Shown here one piece after another: positions 43,376-52,160 of a stretch of DNA of 64,000 nucleotides. Numbering within the stretch: the first letter of the stretch is position 1; each line of letters opens with the position of its first letter. Made by a program: the position numbers and the translations under genes. This DNA is from Actinoplanes lobatus (GTDB taxonomy: Bacteria > Actinomycetota > Actinomycetes > Mycobacteriales > Micromonosporaceae), in contig NZ_JACHNC010000001.1 in NCBI RefSeq assembly GCF_014205215.1, positions 10,102,501 to 10,166,500 of the forward strand. The letters run 5' to 3'. The notes beneath the pieces are model-generated. The model made no database searches. It worked only from the letters and a program-made list of their open reading frames with translations, and was not told the origin of the DNA.

Positions 43376-43764
43376 CACAGAGGGGTGCCATGTCCGGACT
43401 CCGCGAGGCAACCCATCGTCACTCTATGTCACTAGAAGTACGATATGAAGTCCGCGCCGCATCTCTGGCGGACAGAATTCGATGGCAAGAACCTGGCCCG
43501 GAACATGATCCGATGACGCGGACAACTTCATTGGCAACGGACAACACCATCGGCGTCGAGGAACATGATCGGGCTGGTTCCGGTCGTGGGAATGGGCCTC
43601 TGGCGCTCAGAACCATCGGGCAGTCGGTCACGCGCATAGCCGATCGACGGTGGGCTGACACGGGCGTGGGACTCGGAAGAGCCGTGCCCGCCCGCAATGC
43701 GAATCGTGCGGACGCCCCCAACAATCGTGAAGCCATTCAGCGCGCGGTGATCCACGATGGGTGG
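43376..43764. other. IS110 right end and flank, no gene
   Basis: About 390 bp after the transposase stop. The right end of the element should fall in the first 100 bases, but no repeat marks it. An 11-mer GGAACATGATC occurs twice, about 60 bp apart, around 43.50 and 43.56 kb. The frame that crosses this stretch into the next gene is not protein-like. Confidence 0.4.
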
Positions 43765-44280
43765 ATGGAACGCGATACCGCTCTCGTCCGGATGCAGGAG
43801 GCCGCCGCGCTGTGGAGCGTCGGCCAGGTCACCGCGGCCGACCTCGTCAGCCTTGCCTGCGAACTGCTGGTCACCGGCTTCGACGGGAAGAACCTTGCCA
43901 TGCTCGCCGGTGTACACGCGCGCAACGCGGACGAGGAGGTTCCCGACCTGCTGCAAGCCGCGTTAGAAGGCCTGGGGCTCAGCTACTATCCAGCGGGCAG
44001 CAATGCCGGGCTCGAGGCCACCGTCAGGATCTTGGCCTCGCGTGTCTTGGCTGGCCGGATGTCACCGCTGGACCTCGCCACCTGGGCGCACTCGAATATC
44101 GGCCACGATCGGTTACCCATTGCCGAACGCCTCGTGGACCTCGATGACATGTACGACATTCTCGATTACATCGACATGACTGAACAGGACCTCGACAACG
44201 AGATCCGCGCGGAAGCCCGCCGGATCACTGCGACTACCGGAGACAGCGCCAGTTCCGTCCTCCCGCCCGCGAGTTCCTGA
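43765..44280 (+). CDS. conserved-looking actinobacterial protein, 171 aa, unknown function
   Basis: It starts at ATG 43765 (GGGTGG upstream). Largely helical and acidic: ALVRMQEAAALWSVGQVTAA, LVTGFDGKNLAMLAGVHARN, ADEEVPDLLQAALEGLGLSY and FGHDRLP-like NIGHDRLPIAERLVDLDDMY. It resembles uncharacterised actinobacterial proteins with the same EEVPDLL and GHDRLP segments, recalled by eye without a search. No catalytic motif. It is the last gene before the detached tRNA end. Confidence 0.7.
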   Translation: MERDTALVRMQEAAALWSVGQVTAADLVSLACELLVTGFDGKNLAMLAGVHARNADEEVPDLLQAALEGLGLSYYPAGSNAGLEATVRILASRVLAGRMSPLDLATWAHSNIGHDRLPIAERLVDLDDMYDILDYIDMTEQDLDNEIRAEARRITATTGDSASSVLPPASS

Positions 44281-44474
44281 TGCTGCAGCCAGTCAGCCGT
44301 CCCGCGGTCCGACCGCTACCCAGTTCGGGCGGATGCTGGCAGGCTTGGCAAGGTGAGCGCCACGCCAAACTCCGGCAGCGGGTCCCGTTCCGGGTGACGT
44401 CCCGGCAGACGCGGAAACCGCCACGTCCACCGGTGACGCCAGCGAACCGGATCCGGTTCGCACGATGCTTCACT

Positions 44475-44502
44475 TGGTGGGCCGCCAGGGACTCGAACCC
44501 TG
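44475..44502 (-). other. detached tRNA 3' end (T-arm, acceptor strand, CCA), probable attachment site
   Basis: On the minus strand the sequence reads a perfect 5-bp T-stem with loop (CAGGGTTCGAGTCCCTG), then acceptor strand GCGGCCC, discriminator A, and CCA. The acceptor suggests a tRNA starting GGGCCGC, as in actinomycete tRNA-Lys. No matching 5' half, D-arm or anticodon arm lies upstream, so this is not a functional tRNA. Integrases of tRNA-targeting elements leave such 3'-end copies at one junction. Confidence 0.6.
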
Positions 44503-44640
44503 AGCCTATGGAGAGCGGGCAACGGTTTCGCGTTCGACATGGCGGGCCTGCCGGGGGCACCACGTTCCCGGGCTCCCCGGGCCGGGGTCTACCGCTTCTT
44601 CCTGGTCACGGCCGCGCGGACGGCGTACCCCGGAAAAGGG

Positions 44641-44672
44641 AAGAAGGCGCCGCGGTGAGCCGGCGCCTTCTT
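44641..44672 (-). terminator. rho-independent terminator of the arabinanase gene
   Basis: A perfect 12-bp stem (AAGAAGGCGCCG and its complement) with an 8-base loop. On the minus strand it is followed by a pyrimidine-rich run CTTCTTCCCTTTT. It lies 17 bp beyond the stop of the GH43 gene. Confidence 0.8.
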
Positions 44673-44688
44673 CGTGAGGGTGACCGGG

Positions 44689-45666
44689 TCAGTAGACCGT
44701 GGGCCAGCCCGACGAGCTCCAGGAGAGCAGGTTGATGCCGAGCTTCGCGGCGCCCGACGAGTTGTAGTAGTGGTAGATCAGCACGTCGGCGTCCGAGTCG
44801 GTCATGACGGCCGGGTGGCCGGGGCCGTAGATGCTGTCGTGCGTGGCGAGGATCTCGGTGCCGCCGCCCGCTGTGGTCAGGGTGCCGGCACGGTCCTTGT
44901 ACGGGCCGGTGATGCTGGTGGAGCGGGCCACCATGGTCCGGTAGGTGCTGGACGCGCCCTGGCAGCAGAAGTCGAACGACATGAACAGGTAGTAGTAGCC
45001 GTTGCGGTAGTGGATGAACGGCGCCTCGACCGACTTGCTGTTGGTGAACCGCTCGGCGATGTTGTACATGGTGCTGTCGGCGCGCAGGCCGGTGCTGGAG
45101 CTGAGTTTCACCATCTTGATGCCGGTCCAGAACGAGCCGAAGGTCAGGTACCACTCGCCGGACGTGGTGACGCTGAGGTTCGGGTCGATGGCGTTCCAGC
45201 CGCTGCTGGTGGTGGACTCGATGACCTTGCCGACGTGGGTCCAGCTGCCGGCCGCGCCGGTGGTGCTGGTGGCCAGGAAGATCGCCGACTTGCTGGAGCC
45301 GAACGTGGAGGCCGAGTAGTACAGCCAGTACTTGCCGTTGCGGTAGGACAGGTCGGGCGCCCACAGGTTGGCGCTGCCGCCGGTGTAGGTCGACGCCCAG
45401 GACGTGCCGTTGGGGAAGGCCTTGCCGGCGTCGGCGAACGCGGTCCGGTCGCTGGACGTCTTCAGGGTGATGCCGTCGCCTGTGGTGGCGAGCAGGTAGC
45501 CGCCGGTCGGTCGTTTGATCAGCGACGGGTCGTGGGCGCCGGTCGAGCCGGTCACCACGCCCGGGTTGGGGTAGGTGGCGGCGCTGGCCGACTGGATGCC
45601 GTAGAGGCCGGCGGCGGCGGCGAGCATGCCGGTCACGCCGGTGAGGAGCAGCTTGCGGATTCTCAT
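44689..45666 (-). CDS. secreted GH43 arabinan endo-1,5-alpha-L-arabinosidase-like enzyme
   Basis: A 325-aa protein with a Sec signal peptide (MRIRKLLLTGVTGMLAAAAG, cleavage near ASA-ATY at about residue 29). The five-bladed GH43 propeller shows the catalytic base Asp in GAHDPSLIK, the pKa-tuning Asp in WNAIDPNLSV and the acid Glu in SVEAPFIHY. NLWAPDLSY and YHYYNSSG are also typical. It should hydrolyse arabinan or arabino-oligosaccharides outside the cell. AAGGTGA precedes the ATG. It is a paralogue of the next gene; both lie downstream of one LacI-like operator. Confidence 0.93.
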   Translation of the reverse strand: MRIRKLLLTGVTGMLAAAAGLYGIQSASAATYPNPGVVTGSTGAHDPSLIKRPTGGYLLATTGDGITLKTSSDRTAFADAGKAFPNGTSWASTYTGGSANLWAPDLSYRNGKYWLYYSASTFGSSKSAIFLATSTTGAAGSWTHVGKVIESTTSSGWNAIDPNLSVTTSGEWYLTFGSFWTGIKMVKLSSSTGLRADSTMYNIAERFTNSKSVEAPFIHYRNGYYYLFMSFDFCCQGASSTYRTMVARSTSITGPYKDRAGTLTTAGGGTEILATHDSIYGPGHPAVMTDSDADVLIYHYYNSSGAAKLGINLLSWSSSGWPTVY

Positions 45667-45761
45667 GGGGATGTCACCTTCGGTTTCGCTTCGGGGAAAG
45701 CGGTTCGCAAAGGGGGTCGCCGCGCGCCGGCGCTGGGGGTGGGCCCCGCCGCGCGGGTGGT

Positions 45762-46754
45762 TCAGTGGACGAACGGCCAGCCGGCCGCGTCGTAGCCGAT
45801 CGGGTTGATGCCGAGGTGTGGCGAGCCCGAGTCGGCGTAGTAGTGGTAGACGAGGTACTCGCCATCGGTGTCGGCGAGGACCGCCGGGTGGCCGGGACCG
45901 TGGACACTGCCGTGCCCGGCCAGGATCTCGGTTCCGCCGCCGGCCGTCATCGGGGTGCCGTTGACGTCGGCGAACGGACCGTCGGGGCTGGTGGAGCGGC
46001 CCACCATGGTCCGGTAGGTGCTGGCCGCTCCTTTGCAGCAGGCGTCGAACGACACCCACAGGTAGTAGTAGTCACCGTGTTTGACGAGGTAGGGGGCCTC
46101 GATCGCGGTGTCGCCCCGGGTGGCGAGGCCGGTCATGGTGTCGCCGCGGCGCAGGCCGGTGGTGGGGTCCAGCTCGATCTGCTTGATGCCGGTCCAGAAC
46201 GACCCGAAGGTGAGCCGCCAATTTCCGGCGTCGTCGACGTACAGGTTGGGGTCGATGGCGTTGAAGTCGCCGCCGCTGCGACTCTCGACGACCAGGCCGC
46301 GGTGCTTCCAGCTGCCGGACGCGCCGGTCGGGCTGGTGGCCAGGAAGATCGCCGAGTGGTTGGAGCCGAAGGTGGAGGCCGAGTAGTACAGGTGGTACTC
46401 ACCGTTGTGGAACGACAGGTCCGGCGCCCACAGGTCGGCGCTGCCCTTGGTGTAGGCGGTGGTCCAGGGTGCGCCGCCGGGGAAGACGGCGCCCGCCTGG
46501 GTGAAGGTGTTGCGGTCGGTGGAGGTGCGGAGCTGGAGGCCGGCCCCGGTGTGGGCGAGCAGGTAGCCGCCGTCCGGCTTCTTGACCAGGGTGGGGTCGT
46601 GCACACCGGCGTCGCCGAGAAGGAACGCCGGATCGGGTGGGGTGGCCGGGGCCGCCGGGGCGGCGGCGGGTTCGGCCGTGGCGCAGCCGCCGGCCGCCGC
46701 GAGGATCAGCGCGGCGGCGACCGCCACGGCGCGACGGGTGGTGCTCGGCGACAT
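45762..46754 (-). CDS. GH43 arabinanase-like lipoprotein
   Basis: A 330-aa GH43 enzyme with a lipoprotein signal (AVAVAAALILAAAGGC), so it is probably anchored at the outer face of the membrane. Catalytic residues are in VHDPTLVKK, FNAIDPNLYV and IEAPYLVKH. The start is ATG 46754 because AGGGAG lies just upstream; an ATG five codons earlier is possible. It shares most motifs with the following gene and is probably a duplicate that changed its location in the cell. Confidence 0.9.
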   Translation of the reverse strand: MSPSTTRRAVAVAAALILAAAGGCATAEPAAAPAAPATPPDPAFLLGDAGVHDPTLVKKPDGGYLLAHTGAGLQLRTSTDRNTFTQAGAVFPGGAPWTTAYTKGSADLWAPDLSFHNGEYHLYYSASTFGSNHSAIFLATSPTGASGSWKHRGLVVESRSGGDFNAIDPNLYVDDAGNWRLTFGSFWTGIKQIELDPTTGLRRGDTMTGLATRGDTAIEAPYLVKHGDYYYLWVSFDACCKGAASTYRTMVGRSTSPDGPFADVNGTPMTAGGGTEILAGHGSVHGPGHPAVLADTDGEYLVYHYYADSGSPHLGINPIGYDAAGWPFVH

Positions 46755-46805
46755 CCTGCTCCCTGCCATGACAGACTTTCATCGCAGTCAATTCGATTGC
46801 CGATA

Positions 46806-46819
46806 TGTTAACGATCACA
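46806..46819. promoter_or_regulatory. LacI-family operator upstream of the arabinanase genes
   Basis: TGTTAACGATCACA fits the LacI-family pattern TGTnAnCGnTnACA (central CG with TGT/ACA arms). It lies about 50 bp upstream of the first arabinanase gene and is probably bound by a sugar-responsive repressor encoded elsewhere. Confidence 0.55.
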
Positions 46820-46964
46820 AGAATCCTGTCAAGTCCGGCTCATGATCAGCGGACCAGCCGGATGGCACGCTCACAGGCCCTACACAGCGCAGACGCCTCC
46901 CCAAGATCAGCTAAGCTTCCGCCCCGACCCGAAGATCTACTTCGGATCGACGTTTGGAGGAAGA

Positions 46965-47186
46965 GTGGCAGTCACCGCCGACCTGGAGAAGATCGTCGAC
47001 AAGGCCTACCAGGACAAGTCCCTGCAGGAGATCCTCGACGCTCCGGTGGAAGCCCTGGCCGGCGTCAGCGAGAACGGCGCCAAGCTGATCCGCGAGGCCC
47101 TCGGCATCAAGACCATCGGTGAGCTGGGCCGCAACAAGTACTTCCGCGCCGCCCAGGCCCTCGCCGCACTGGCCGACGCCAACTGA
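46965..47186 (+). CDS. small conserved actinobacterial protein, 73 aa, helix-hairpin-helix-like
   Basis: GTG 46965 has GGAGGA four bases upstream. The sequence ADLEKIVDKAYQDKSLQEIL followed by APVEALAGVSENGAKLIREA and ALGIKTIGELGRNKYFRAAQ matches small actinobacterial proteins with a helix-hairpin-helix-like SENGAKLIREALGIKTIGEL segment. DNA binding is possible but unproven. It stands alone, followed by a very strong hairpin. Confidence 0.8.
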   Translation: MAVTADLEKIVDKAYQDKSLQEILDAPVEALAGVSENGAKLIREALGIKTIGELGRNKYFRAAQALAALADAN

Positions 47187-47191
47187 CAGCC

Positions 47192-47232
47192 GGCCCGGTG
47201 GGGTGTCACCCTGGGTGACGCCCCACCGGGCC
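47192..47232. terminator. bidirectional terminator between convergent genes
   Basis: A 19-bp stem with a single G-T type mismatch and a 3-base loop, placed between the stop of the 73-aa gene (plus) and the stop of the AIPR gene (minus). It should terminate both transcripts. Confidence 0.85.
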
Positions 47233-47236
47233 GTCG

Positions 47237-48958
47237 TCACATCGGCAGAACAGCCGCGCGTACGGCGTCCGCGAACCGCCGGTTCCGCACCATCTCCCCC
47301 AGCGGCACCCCGGCGGCCTCCTCGCGCTCGATGATCCGGTTCAGATCCGGGACGATCTTGAGGACGGCCTGCTCCGCCTTCCCCGGCTCCCAGACCAGGT
47401 CGAGCAGCCGGCGGCACTGCTCCACGGCACGGCGCGGGTGACTCGCGACCGGGGCCGCGCCGAGCACCCGCCAGCGCAGCGCCGTCATCAGGTGGTAACG
47501 CACCGGGCGCAGCCGCGGCAGGAGGCGGCGGGTCCGCAACAGCCACTCGACGCGGTAGTGCATGGCAGCCGCGGCGTAGTACAGCTCCGGCAGCTGGTCC
47601 GGCTGGAACAGGTCGTCGTGTCGCCGGGTCGTCAGATCACGGTAGTGCCCGACGGCGGCCGGCTCGCCCAGGAACAGTGCGGCGTACGCGCGGGTCAGCT
47701 GGGTGCGGTTGACGACCCGGGTCTTCTCGACATCCGGGCGGGACGCGTACTGCTTGGACCGTCGCTCGTAGAAGAGGCGCCGCTCCGGCGCCTGGGCGGC
47801 GAAGAAGTCCTCGAGTTTGAGGTGGAAGTCCTCACGGGTCGACAGGTCCTCCTCGCTCACCGCGGTCTGCCGGTTCGTGGCCGCGATGATGCCCGCGATG
47901 ACGCTCTCCTCCTCGCTGTGCACCACCCGCACACTGACCTGCACGTCGTCGGTCAGCCGGTCCCGCTCGTCGAACAGCACATGGCACGTCTGGCAGCCGT
48001 TGACCACCTGGAAGTCGCGGACGTGCACCTCGTCGCCGACGACGTCCAGGTTCCGGGTGACGATGGTGATGCCGTTGTTCAGCACCGCGAACCGGCGGTG
48101 GCCGTCGTCGTCGCGGACGGTGTCACGGATCTGCGAATTGACCGGGTTGTAGCCCTGGAAGTCGCGGACGTTCTCGTGGAACAGCGCCTTGCGGATGTGG
48201 CCGGTCGGATCGGTCAGCACCTTCGTCACGAGTTCCCGGGCCGGCATCACACCGAGCAGCGACTCCTTGACCCCCGGCATGCGCGACAGCGAGATCTTCT
48301 TCGGCATCTCGAAGACGACCGACACCGCCTGCGTCGCCCGCCGGTAGAGATCGCGGAGGTCGTCGCGGGTGACGCACCGGAACTCGGCGGCCTCGAAGAG
48401 GCCGGTCGCCATCAGCCGCTTCTCCGCGGACACCGCCTTGCGCCGGATCAGGTCGGCGACCTGGCCGCCGGTCGTGGCGTACGCGACGTGCAGTTTCGGG
48501 CTCCCACCGGAGAACTTGGCGATGTTGGCGTAGATCGCGTCCAGGCAGGCGCGCAGATTCTCCACATCCGGCGAAGCGGGGTACGGCAGCTTCTCCTTGG
48601 AGACGACGACGTGCGCCAGGTTGTCGGCGAGGTCGGAGAGCACCTTCGCCTCGAATTTGGGGCTGGTCTTGGCCTGGACCAGGATGATCCGCACGTCGAG
48701 TTGCCGGGCCTGCTCGGTCGCCGCCCGTACGTCGACCTCGTCGCGCAGGAGCACACCGTTCACCAGCAGGCCGCAGACGTCGATGCCGAGGTCGTTGCCG
48801 CCGCCCATCCGGAACGTGTCCGGGTTGAAGGCCTCCTCGTGGAACGAGCTCAGCACGCAGTAGCCGGCGAACGCCTCGAACGCCTCGTCCTCGGCCAGCG
48901 CCAACAGGTCATGATCCGCCTGGAACTTCTTGACCAGGCTGTCGACGACTATGTCCAA
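47237..48958 (-). CDS. AIPR-domain abortive-infection protein with PD-(D/E)XK-like N-terminus
   Basis: A 573-aa protein. The AIPR core shows LFHENVRDFQGYNPVNSQIR, RFAVLNNGITIVTRNLDVVG, DFQVVNGCQTCHVLFDE and IIAATNRQTAVSEEDL, the diagnostic pattern of this phage-resistance family. The N-terminal part has GNDLGIDVCGLLV and IILVQAKTSPKFEAK (D...QxK), a nuclease-like site. The start is TTG 48958 with GAGGAG six bases upstream. It lies 10 bp after the AAA-HerA fusion gene, so it is probably the effector nuclease of that operon. AIPR proteins are linked to abortive infection; the mechanism is not settled. Confidence 0.88.
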   Translation of the reverse strand: MDIVVDSLVKKFQADHDLLALAEDEAFEAFAGYCVLSSFHEEAFNPDTFRMGGGNDLGIDVCGLLVNGVLLRDEVDVRAATEQARQLDVRIILVQAKTSPKFEAKVLSDLADNLAHVVVSKEKLPYPASPDVENLRACLDAIYANIAKFSGGSPKLHVAYATTGGQVADLIRRKAVSAEKRLMATGLFEAAEFRCVTRDDLRDLYRRATQAVSVVFEMPKKISLSRMPGVKESLLGVMPARELVTKVLTDPTGHIRKALFHENVRDFQGYNPVNSQIRDTVRDDDGHRRFAVLNNGITIVTRNLDVVGDEVHVRDFQVVNGCQTCHVLFDERDRLTDDVQVSVRVVHSEEESVIAGIIAATNRQTAVSEEDLSTREDFHLKLEDFFAAQAPERRLFYERRSKQYASRPDVEKTRVVNRTQLTRAYAALFLGEPAAVGHYRDLTTRRHDDLFQPDQLPELYYAAAAMHYRVEWLLRTRRLLPRLRPVRYHLMTALRWRVLGAAPVASHPRRAVEQCRRLLDLVWEPGKAEQAVLKIVPDLNRIIEREEAAGVPLGEMVRNRRFADAVRAAVLPM

Positions 48959-48968
48959 CCGATGCTCC

Positions 48969-51900
48969 TCAGTCGCGGGCCCGCTGCAAGACCTCTTCGG
49001 TGGTCAGCGCGCTCGGCGGGTGGTAGGTCAGGCACATGGCGGTGGACACCTTGCGGAACGGGCGGCCTTCGGTGACCGCGTAGAACTGGCCGGTGCGCAG
49101 CCGGGAGATGTCCAGGACCGCGCTGCCCTTGGCCTGCGCCACCTCCTTGGCCGCGGCGATCTGGGTGGGGCTGTTCAGGAAGCCGAAGAACTGGGTGGCC
49201 GCGTTGCCGACGATGCGGTTGTGGATGCCCTTCGGCGCCTGGGTCGCGAAGATCAGGCCGAGGCCGTACTTGCGGGCCTGGCTGGCCAGCGCGAGGGTGC
49301 TCTCGGTGCAGGCGGTGGTGCCGCCGGAGGGGGCGAAGGTCTGCGCCTCGTCCATCACGAAGAGCCCGCCGAGCGGCCGGTCCCCGGCCGGGTGGCGTTT
49401 GACCCAGGAGAAGAGCGCCATCTGTAACTGGTTGACGAAGCTCTGCCGCTGTTCGTCACCGGGCAGTCCGATCAGGCTGATCACCGACACCCGGGCGCGG
49501 CGGCCGGGAGCCGGGGTGAACAGCGCGCCCGGGTCGAGCGGGGTTCCGGAGCCGCCGAGCAGCGGGTCGTTGACCATGGCGGCCTTCAGCGTCTCCGCCA
49601 TGTCCGCGGCGAGTTCCCTGGCCCGGCCCAGGCTGGTCACCTCGTCCGGCAGATCGGTGAGCAGGTCCACGAAGTCGGCGAGCCGCCCGCCGCCGGTGCG
49701 GCCGAAGTGTTCCAGGGCCTTGCGCAGCACCGCCCTTCCCCGGTCCGCCTTGGCGGTGTTCGCCGCCATCCGCGCACGTGGGGCGAGGGTCGCGACGGCC
49801 GCGTCGAGGGCGAGCGCGAACTCGTCCGGCTCGTCGAGGACCGCCCCGAAGTCGGGCAGCGGCCGTAGGACCAGCGGCCGCCCGGATTCGCGGCGCGGGG
49901 TCCAGACCACCACGTCGGTGCCGTCGAGGTAGGCCCGGGCCCGTTCGGCGTCGCCGTCACGCCAGGACTCCGGCTGCTCGGGCCACGCGTCGCCGAGCCG
50001 GGCCAGGTCGTTGTTGGGGTCCAGCACGATCGCCGAGACGCCGTGCAGGGCGCACTCCTCGACGAGCCGCCGGATCAGCACGGTCTTGCCGGAGCCGGAA
50101 CCCGCGAAGATCACCGAATGCTTGCGCAGCGACTCGAGCGTGAGGCTCACCGGGGAGCCGCTCTCGGCGACCGTCCCGACCTGGATGCCGGGCCCTCCCG
50201 CCGGCTCATCGACCGGCACGGCGGTGGTCGGCGCGGCAGTGGTCGGCGCGGCAGTGGTCGGCGCGGCAGTGGTCGGCGCGGCAGTGGTCGGCGCGGCAGT
50301 GGTCGGCGCGGCAGTGGTCGGCGCGGCAGTGGTCGGCGGTCCGGTCGGTGCGGGCCCGGGCCTTCCGGCGCCGTCACCGGAGGGCGGGCCGAAGATCTCG
50401 GTGAGCAGGGTGGTGTTCCCGGCGGGCCGGCCGGCCCGGAGGAACTCGGGGAGCGCCGGGTCGTTCTCCTCCAGCAGGACGGCCAGTGCCGCGAAGGTGC
50501 GCAGGTCGTCCGGGGACACCCCGGTGATGATCCCGCCGAGGTCGAGGAACTCCTTCCGGACCTTGGCGCTGACCGGGCCGGTCGGCCAGGGTCCGTTGCG
50601 GATCAGGACGGCACGCCGTTTGCTGACCGCGGGGTTGAGTTCGGCGAGGCCGCGCAGCCGGGCGAGCCGGGCCTGGACAGCCCGGTGATGGGTGTGCGAG
50701 AGGCCGCGAAGGTACCAGTGCGCCTCGTCTTCGATCTCGGCGTCGAGGGTCTCGCACAGCCAGGCGTGCGCGGACGGATTTCCCTGCTCGACCGGCTGCA
50801 CCGTGAACCGGCCGGAGCCGTCGCCCTGTTCCACCGCCCAGGTGCGCAACCCGGCCTCCAGCAGGCGGGACATCTCCGCGTCCTCGGTCTGCGGGGCCAG
50901 GGCCGCCGCGACGTCGGCGCCGGCCCGCAGCTGTGCGAGGCGCTCGCCGAGCCGGGCGAGGTCCCCGGCCGCCACCGGCGGGGCGAAGGTCTCGTACCGC
51001 TCGTCGAGGTCCGCCAGTGGGATGACCTCATCCATCGCGAGGCAGTGGCGGACGTGCTCGTCGGCCCGTTGGATCAGCGACCGTGGGGTGTGGTCCCGGG
51101 CGCGGTCGAAGGCCTCCGGCAGGATCGGCCAGGTGTAGTACGGCGGCTTGAACTCGACCACGTCGAAGAACGGTGCGAACCGGGCCGCGATCAGGCTCTC
51201 GGCCGTCTCCCGGGACGGGAGCCGTTCCAGGCTGGTCTCCCGCCGGAATCGTCCGCTGACCGAGACCAGTGCCCGTTGGGTGATGCGCTCCCAGGATGTC
51301 GGAAGGCAGGCCACCACGGTCACCGTCCGGGCCAGCTTCTCGCGCAGGTCCATGAGCCCGTTGCCGAGGTCGGCGGCGAGATCGGAGGCGGCCCCGGAAG
51401 CGCTCTGGGCGAAGATCACGTCGATCTGGTCGACGGCGAGCATGCTCGGCCCGGTGAGGGCGATCAGGCGGGAGATCTCGACGGCGGTGTCCTGCGCCGA
51501 TTTGCCGGTCCGCGGCAGGCCCCAGGCCGACAGTTCGGCCGGTTCCAGATCCGGGAGTCCCAGCAGCCATGCCTCGCCGAGGTCGGCCAGGTCCGCGTCG
51601 GTGGAGGCCAGCAGGACGAGGGCACGCAGTGTGTGCCGGCACTCCCGGCCGGTCTCCGGATCGGTGGTCCGCAGCTTGGCCACGAACGCGTCGAGGGTGT
51701 CCGGGGTCAGCGGTTTGCGGCCGCCGACCTGCTGCCGCAGCGCCATCGGGATCTCGGCCCGCTCGCTGAGGCGTTCCAGGAACACCGACAGCTGCGAGTG
51801 GCGGTAGGCACCCGAGCGGCGTAGCCCGCGCAGGTATGTCTGCACGATGGTGGGCCAGAAGGTTCGGCCGTCGGCCATGCCCATCAGGAAGAAGTACCCA

Positions 51901-52160
51901 CGCCGGAACTGCACCTTCTCCCGTGCCCAGCGCAGCAGATGGGTCTTGCCGGTGCCGTGCCGGCCCTCGATCACCAGGCCCAGCGGACTCGTGAGACGGC
52001 TGCTGTCGGCGTCGTCGAAGGCCTGGAGAACGGCCGCGCCGGCTTCCCCGTTCAGTTCGTCGAGGTGGATCTCCAGGGCGGTCCAGACGTCTTCCGGCGT
52101 GGGTGCCCAGTCGAGACGGCGCAGCGCGGTCAGCGCTCTCCGCTGAGCCGGCTCGATCAC
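48969..52160 (-). CDS. fused double ATPase: N-terminal AAA/ORC-like plus C-terminal HerA-like
   Basis: A 1,063-aa protein with two P-loops. Near residue 65 lies LVIEGRHGTGKTHLLRWARE, followed by an AAA lobe with TGPSMLAVDQIDVIFA as Walker B. After a linker of seven identical TTAAP repeats comes a HerA/FtsK-like domain: SVIFAGSGSGKTVLIRRLVE, AIVLDPNNDLARLGD, GGLFVMDEAQTFAPSGG and GLGLIFATQAPKGIHNRIVG. HerA ATPases form hexameric DNA pumps that partner nucleases. Here the motor is fused to its own loader-like ATPase and coupled to an AIPR nuclease. GTG start, overlapping the upstream stop by 3 bp as GTGA. Confidence 0.88.
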   Translation of the reverse strand: MIEPAQRRALTALRRLDWAPTPEDVWTALEIHLDELNGEAGAAVLQAFDDADSSRLTSPLGLVIEGRHGTGKTHLLRWAREKVQFRRGYFFLMGMADGRTFWPTIVQTYLRGLRRSGAYRHSQLSVFLERLSERAEIPMALRQQVGGRKPLTPDTLDAFVAKLRTTDPETGRECRHTLRALVLLASTDADLADLGEAWLLGLPDLEPAELSAWGLPRTGKSAQDTAVEISRLIALTGPSMLAVDQIDVIFAQSASGAASDLAADLGNGLMDLREKLARTVTVVACLPTSWERITQRALVSVSGRFRRETSLERLPSRETAESLIAARFAPFFDVVEFKPPYYTWPILPEAFDRARDHTPRSLIQRADEHVRHCLAMDEVIPLADLDERYETFAPPVAAGDLARLGERLAQLRAGADVAAALAPQTEDAEMSRLLEAGLRTWAVEQGDGSGRFTVQPVEQGNPSAHAWLCETLDAEIEDEAHWYLRGLSHTHHRAVQARLARLRGLAELNPAVSKRRAVLIRNGPWPTGPVSAKVRKEFLDLGGIITGVSPDDLRTFAALAVLLEENDPALPEFLRAGRPAGNTTLLTEIFGPPSGDGAGRPGPAPTGPPTTAAPTTAAPTTAAPTTAAPTTAAPTTAAPTTAAPTTAVPVDEPAGGPGIQVGTVAESGSPVSLTLESLRKHSVIFAGSGSGKTVLIRRLVEECALHGVSAIVLDPNNDLARLGDAWPEQPESWRDGDAERARAYLDGTDVVVWTPRRESGRPLVLRPLPDFGAVLDEPDEFALALDAAVATLAPRARMAANTAKADRGRAVLRKALEHFGRTGGGRLADFVDLLTDLPDEVTSLGRARELAADMAETLKAAMVNDPLLGGSGTPLDPGALFTPAPGRRARVSVISLIGLPGDEQRQSFVNQLQMALFSWVKRHPAGDRPLGGLFVMDEAQTFAPSGGTTACTESTLALASQARKYGLGLIFATQAPKGIHNRIVGNAATQFFGFLNSPTQIAAAKEVAQAKGSAVLDISRLRTGQFYAVTEGRPFRKVSTAMCLTYHPPSALTTEEVLQRARD
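50233..50337. repeat. 15-bp tandem repeat, seven perfect units, inside the AAA-HerA gene
   Basis: Seven identical 15-bp units (GCGGCAGTGGTCGGC on the plus strand) encode TTAAP repeats in the linker between the two ATPase halves; an eighth, altered unit (TTAVP) follows. Perfect identity at DNA level suggests slippage and variable copy number between strains, with the frame kept because the unit is a multiple of three. Confidence 0.95.

Noticed and set aside
43499..43571. GGAACATGATC direct repeat as an att site
   Set aside because: The copies are only about 60 bp apart and have no other support.
44475..44560. Complete tRNA gene
   Set aside because: No acceptor 5' strand, D-arm or anticodon arm can be folded upstream of the T-arm.
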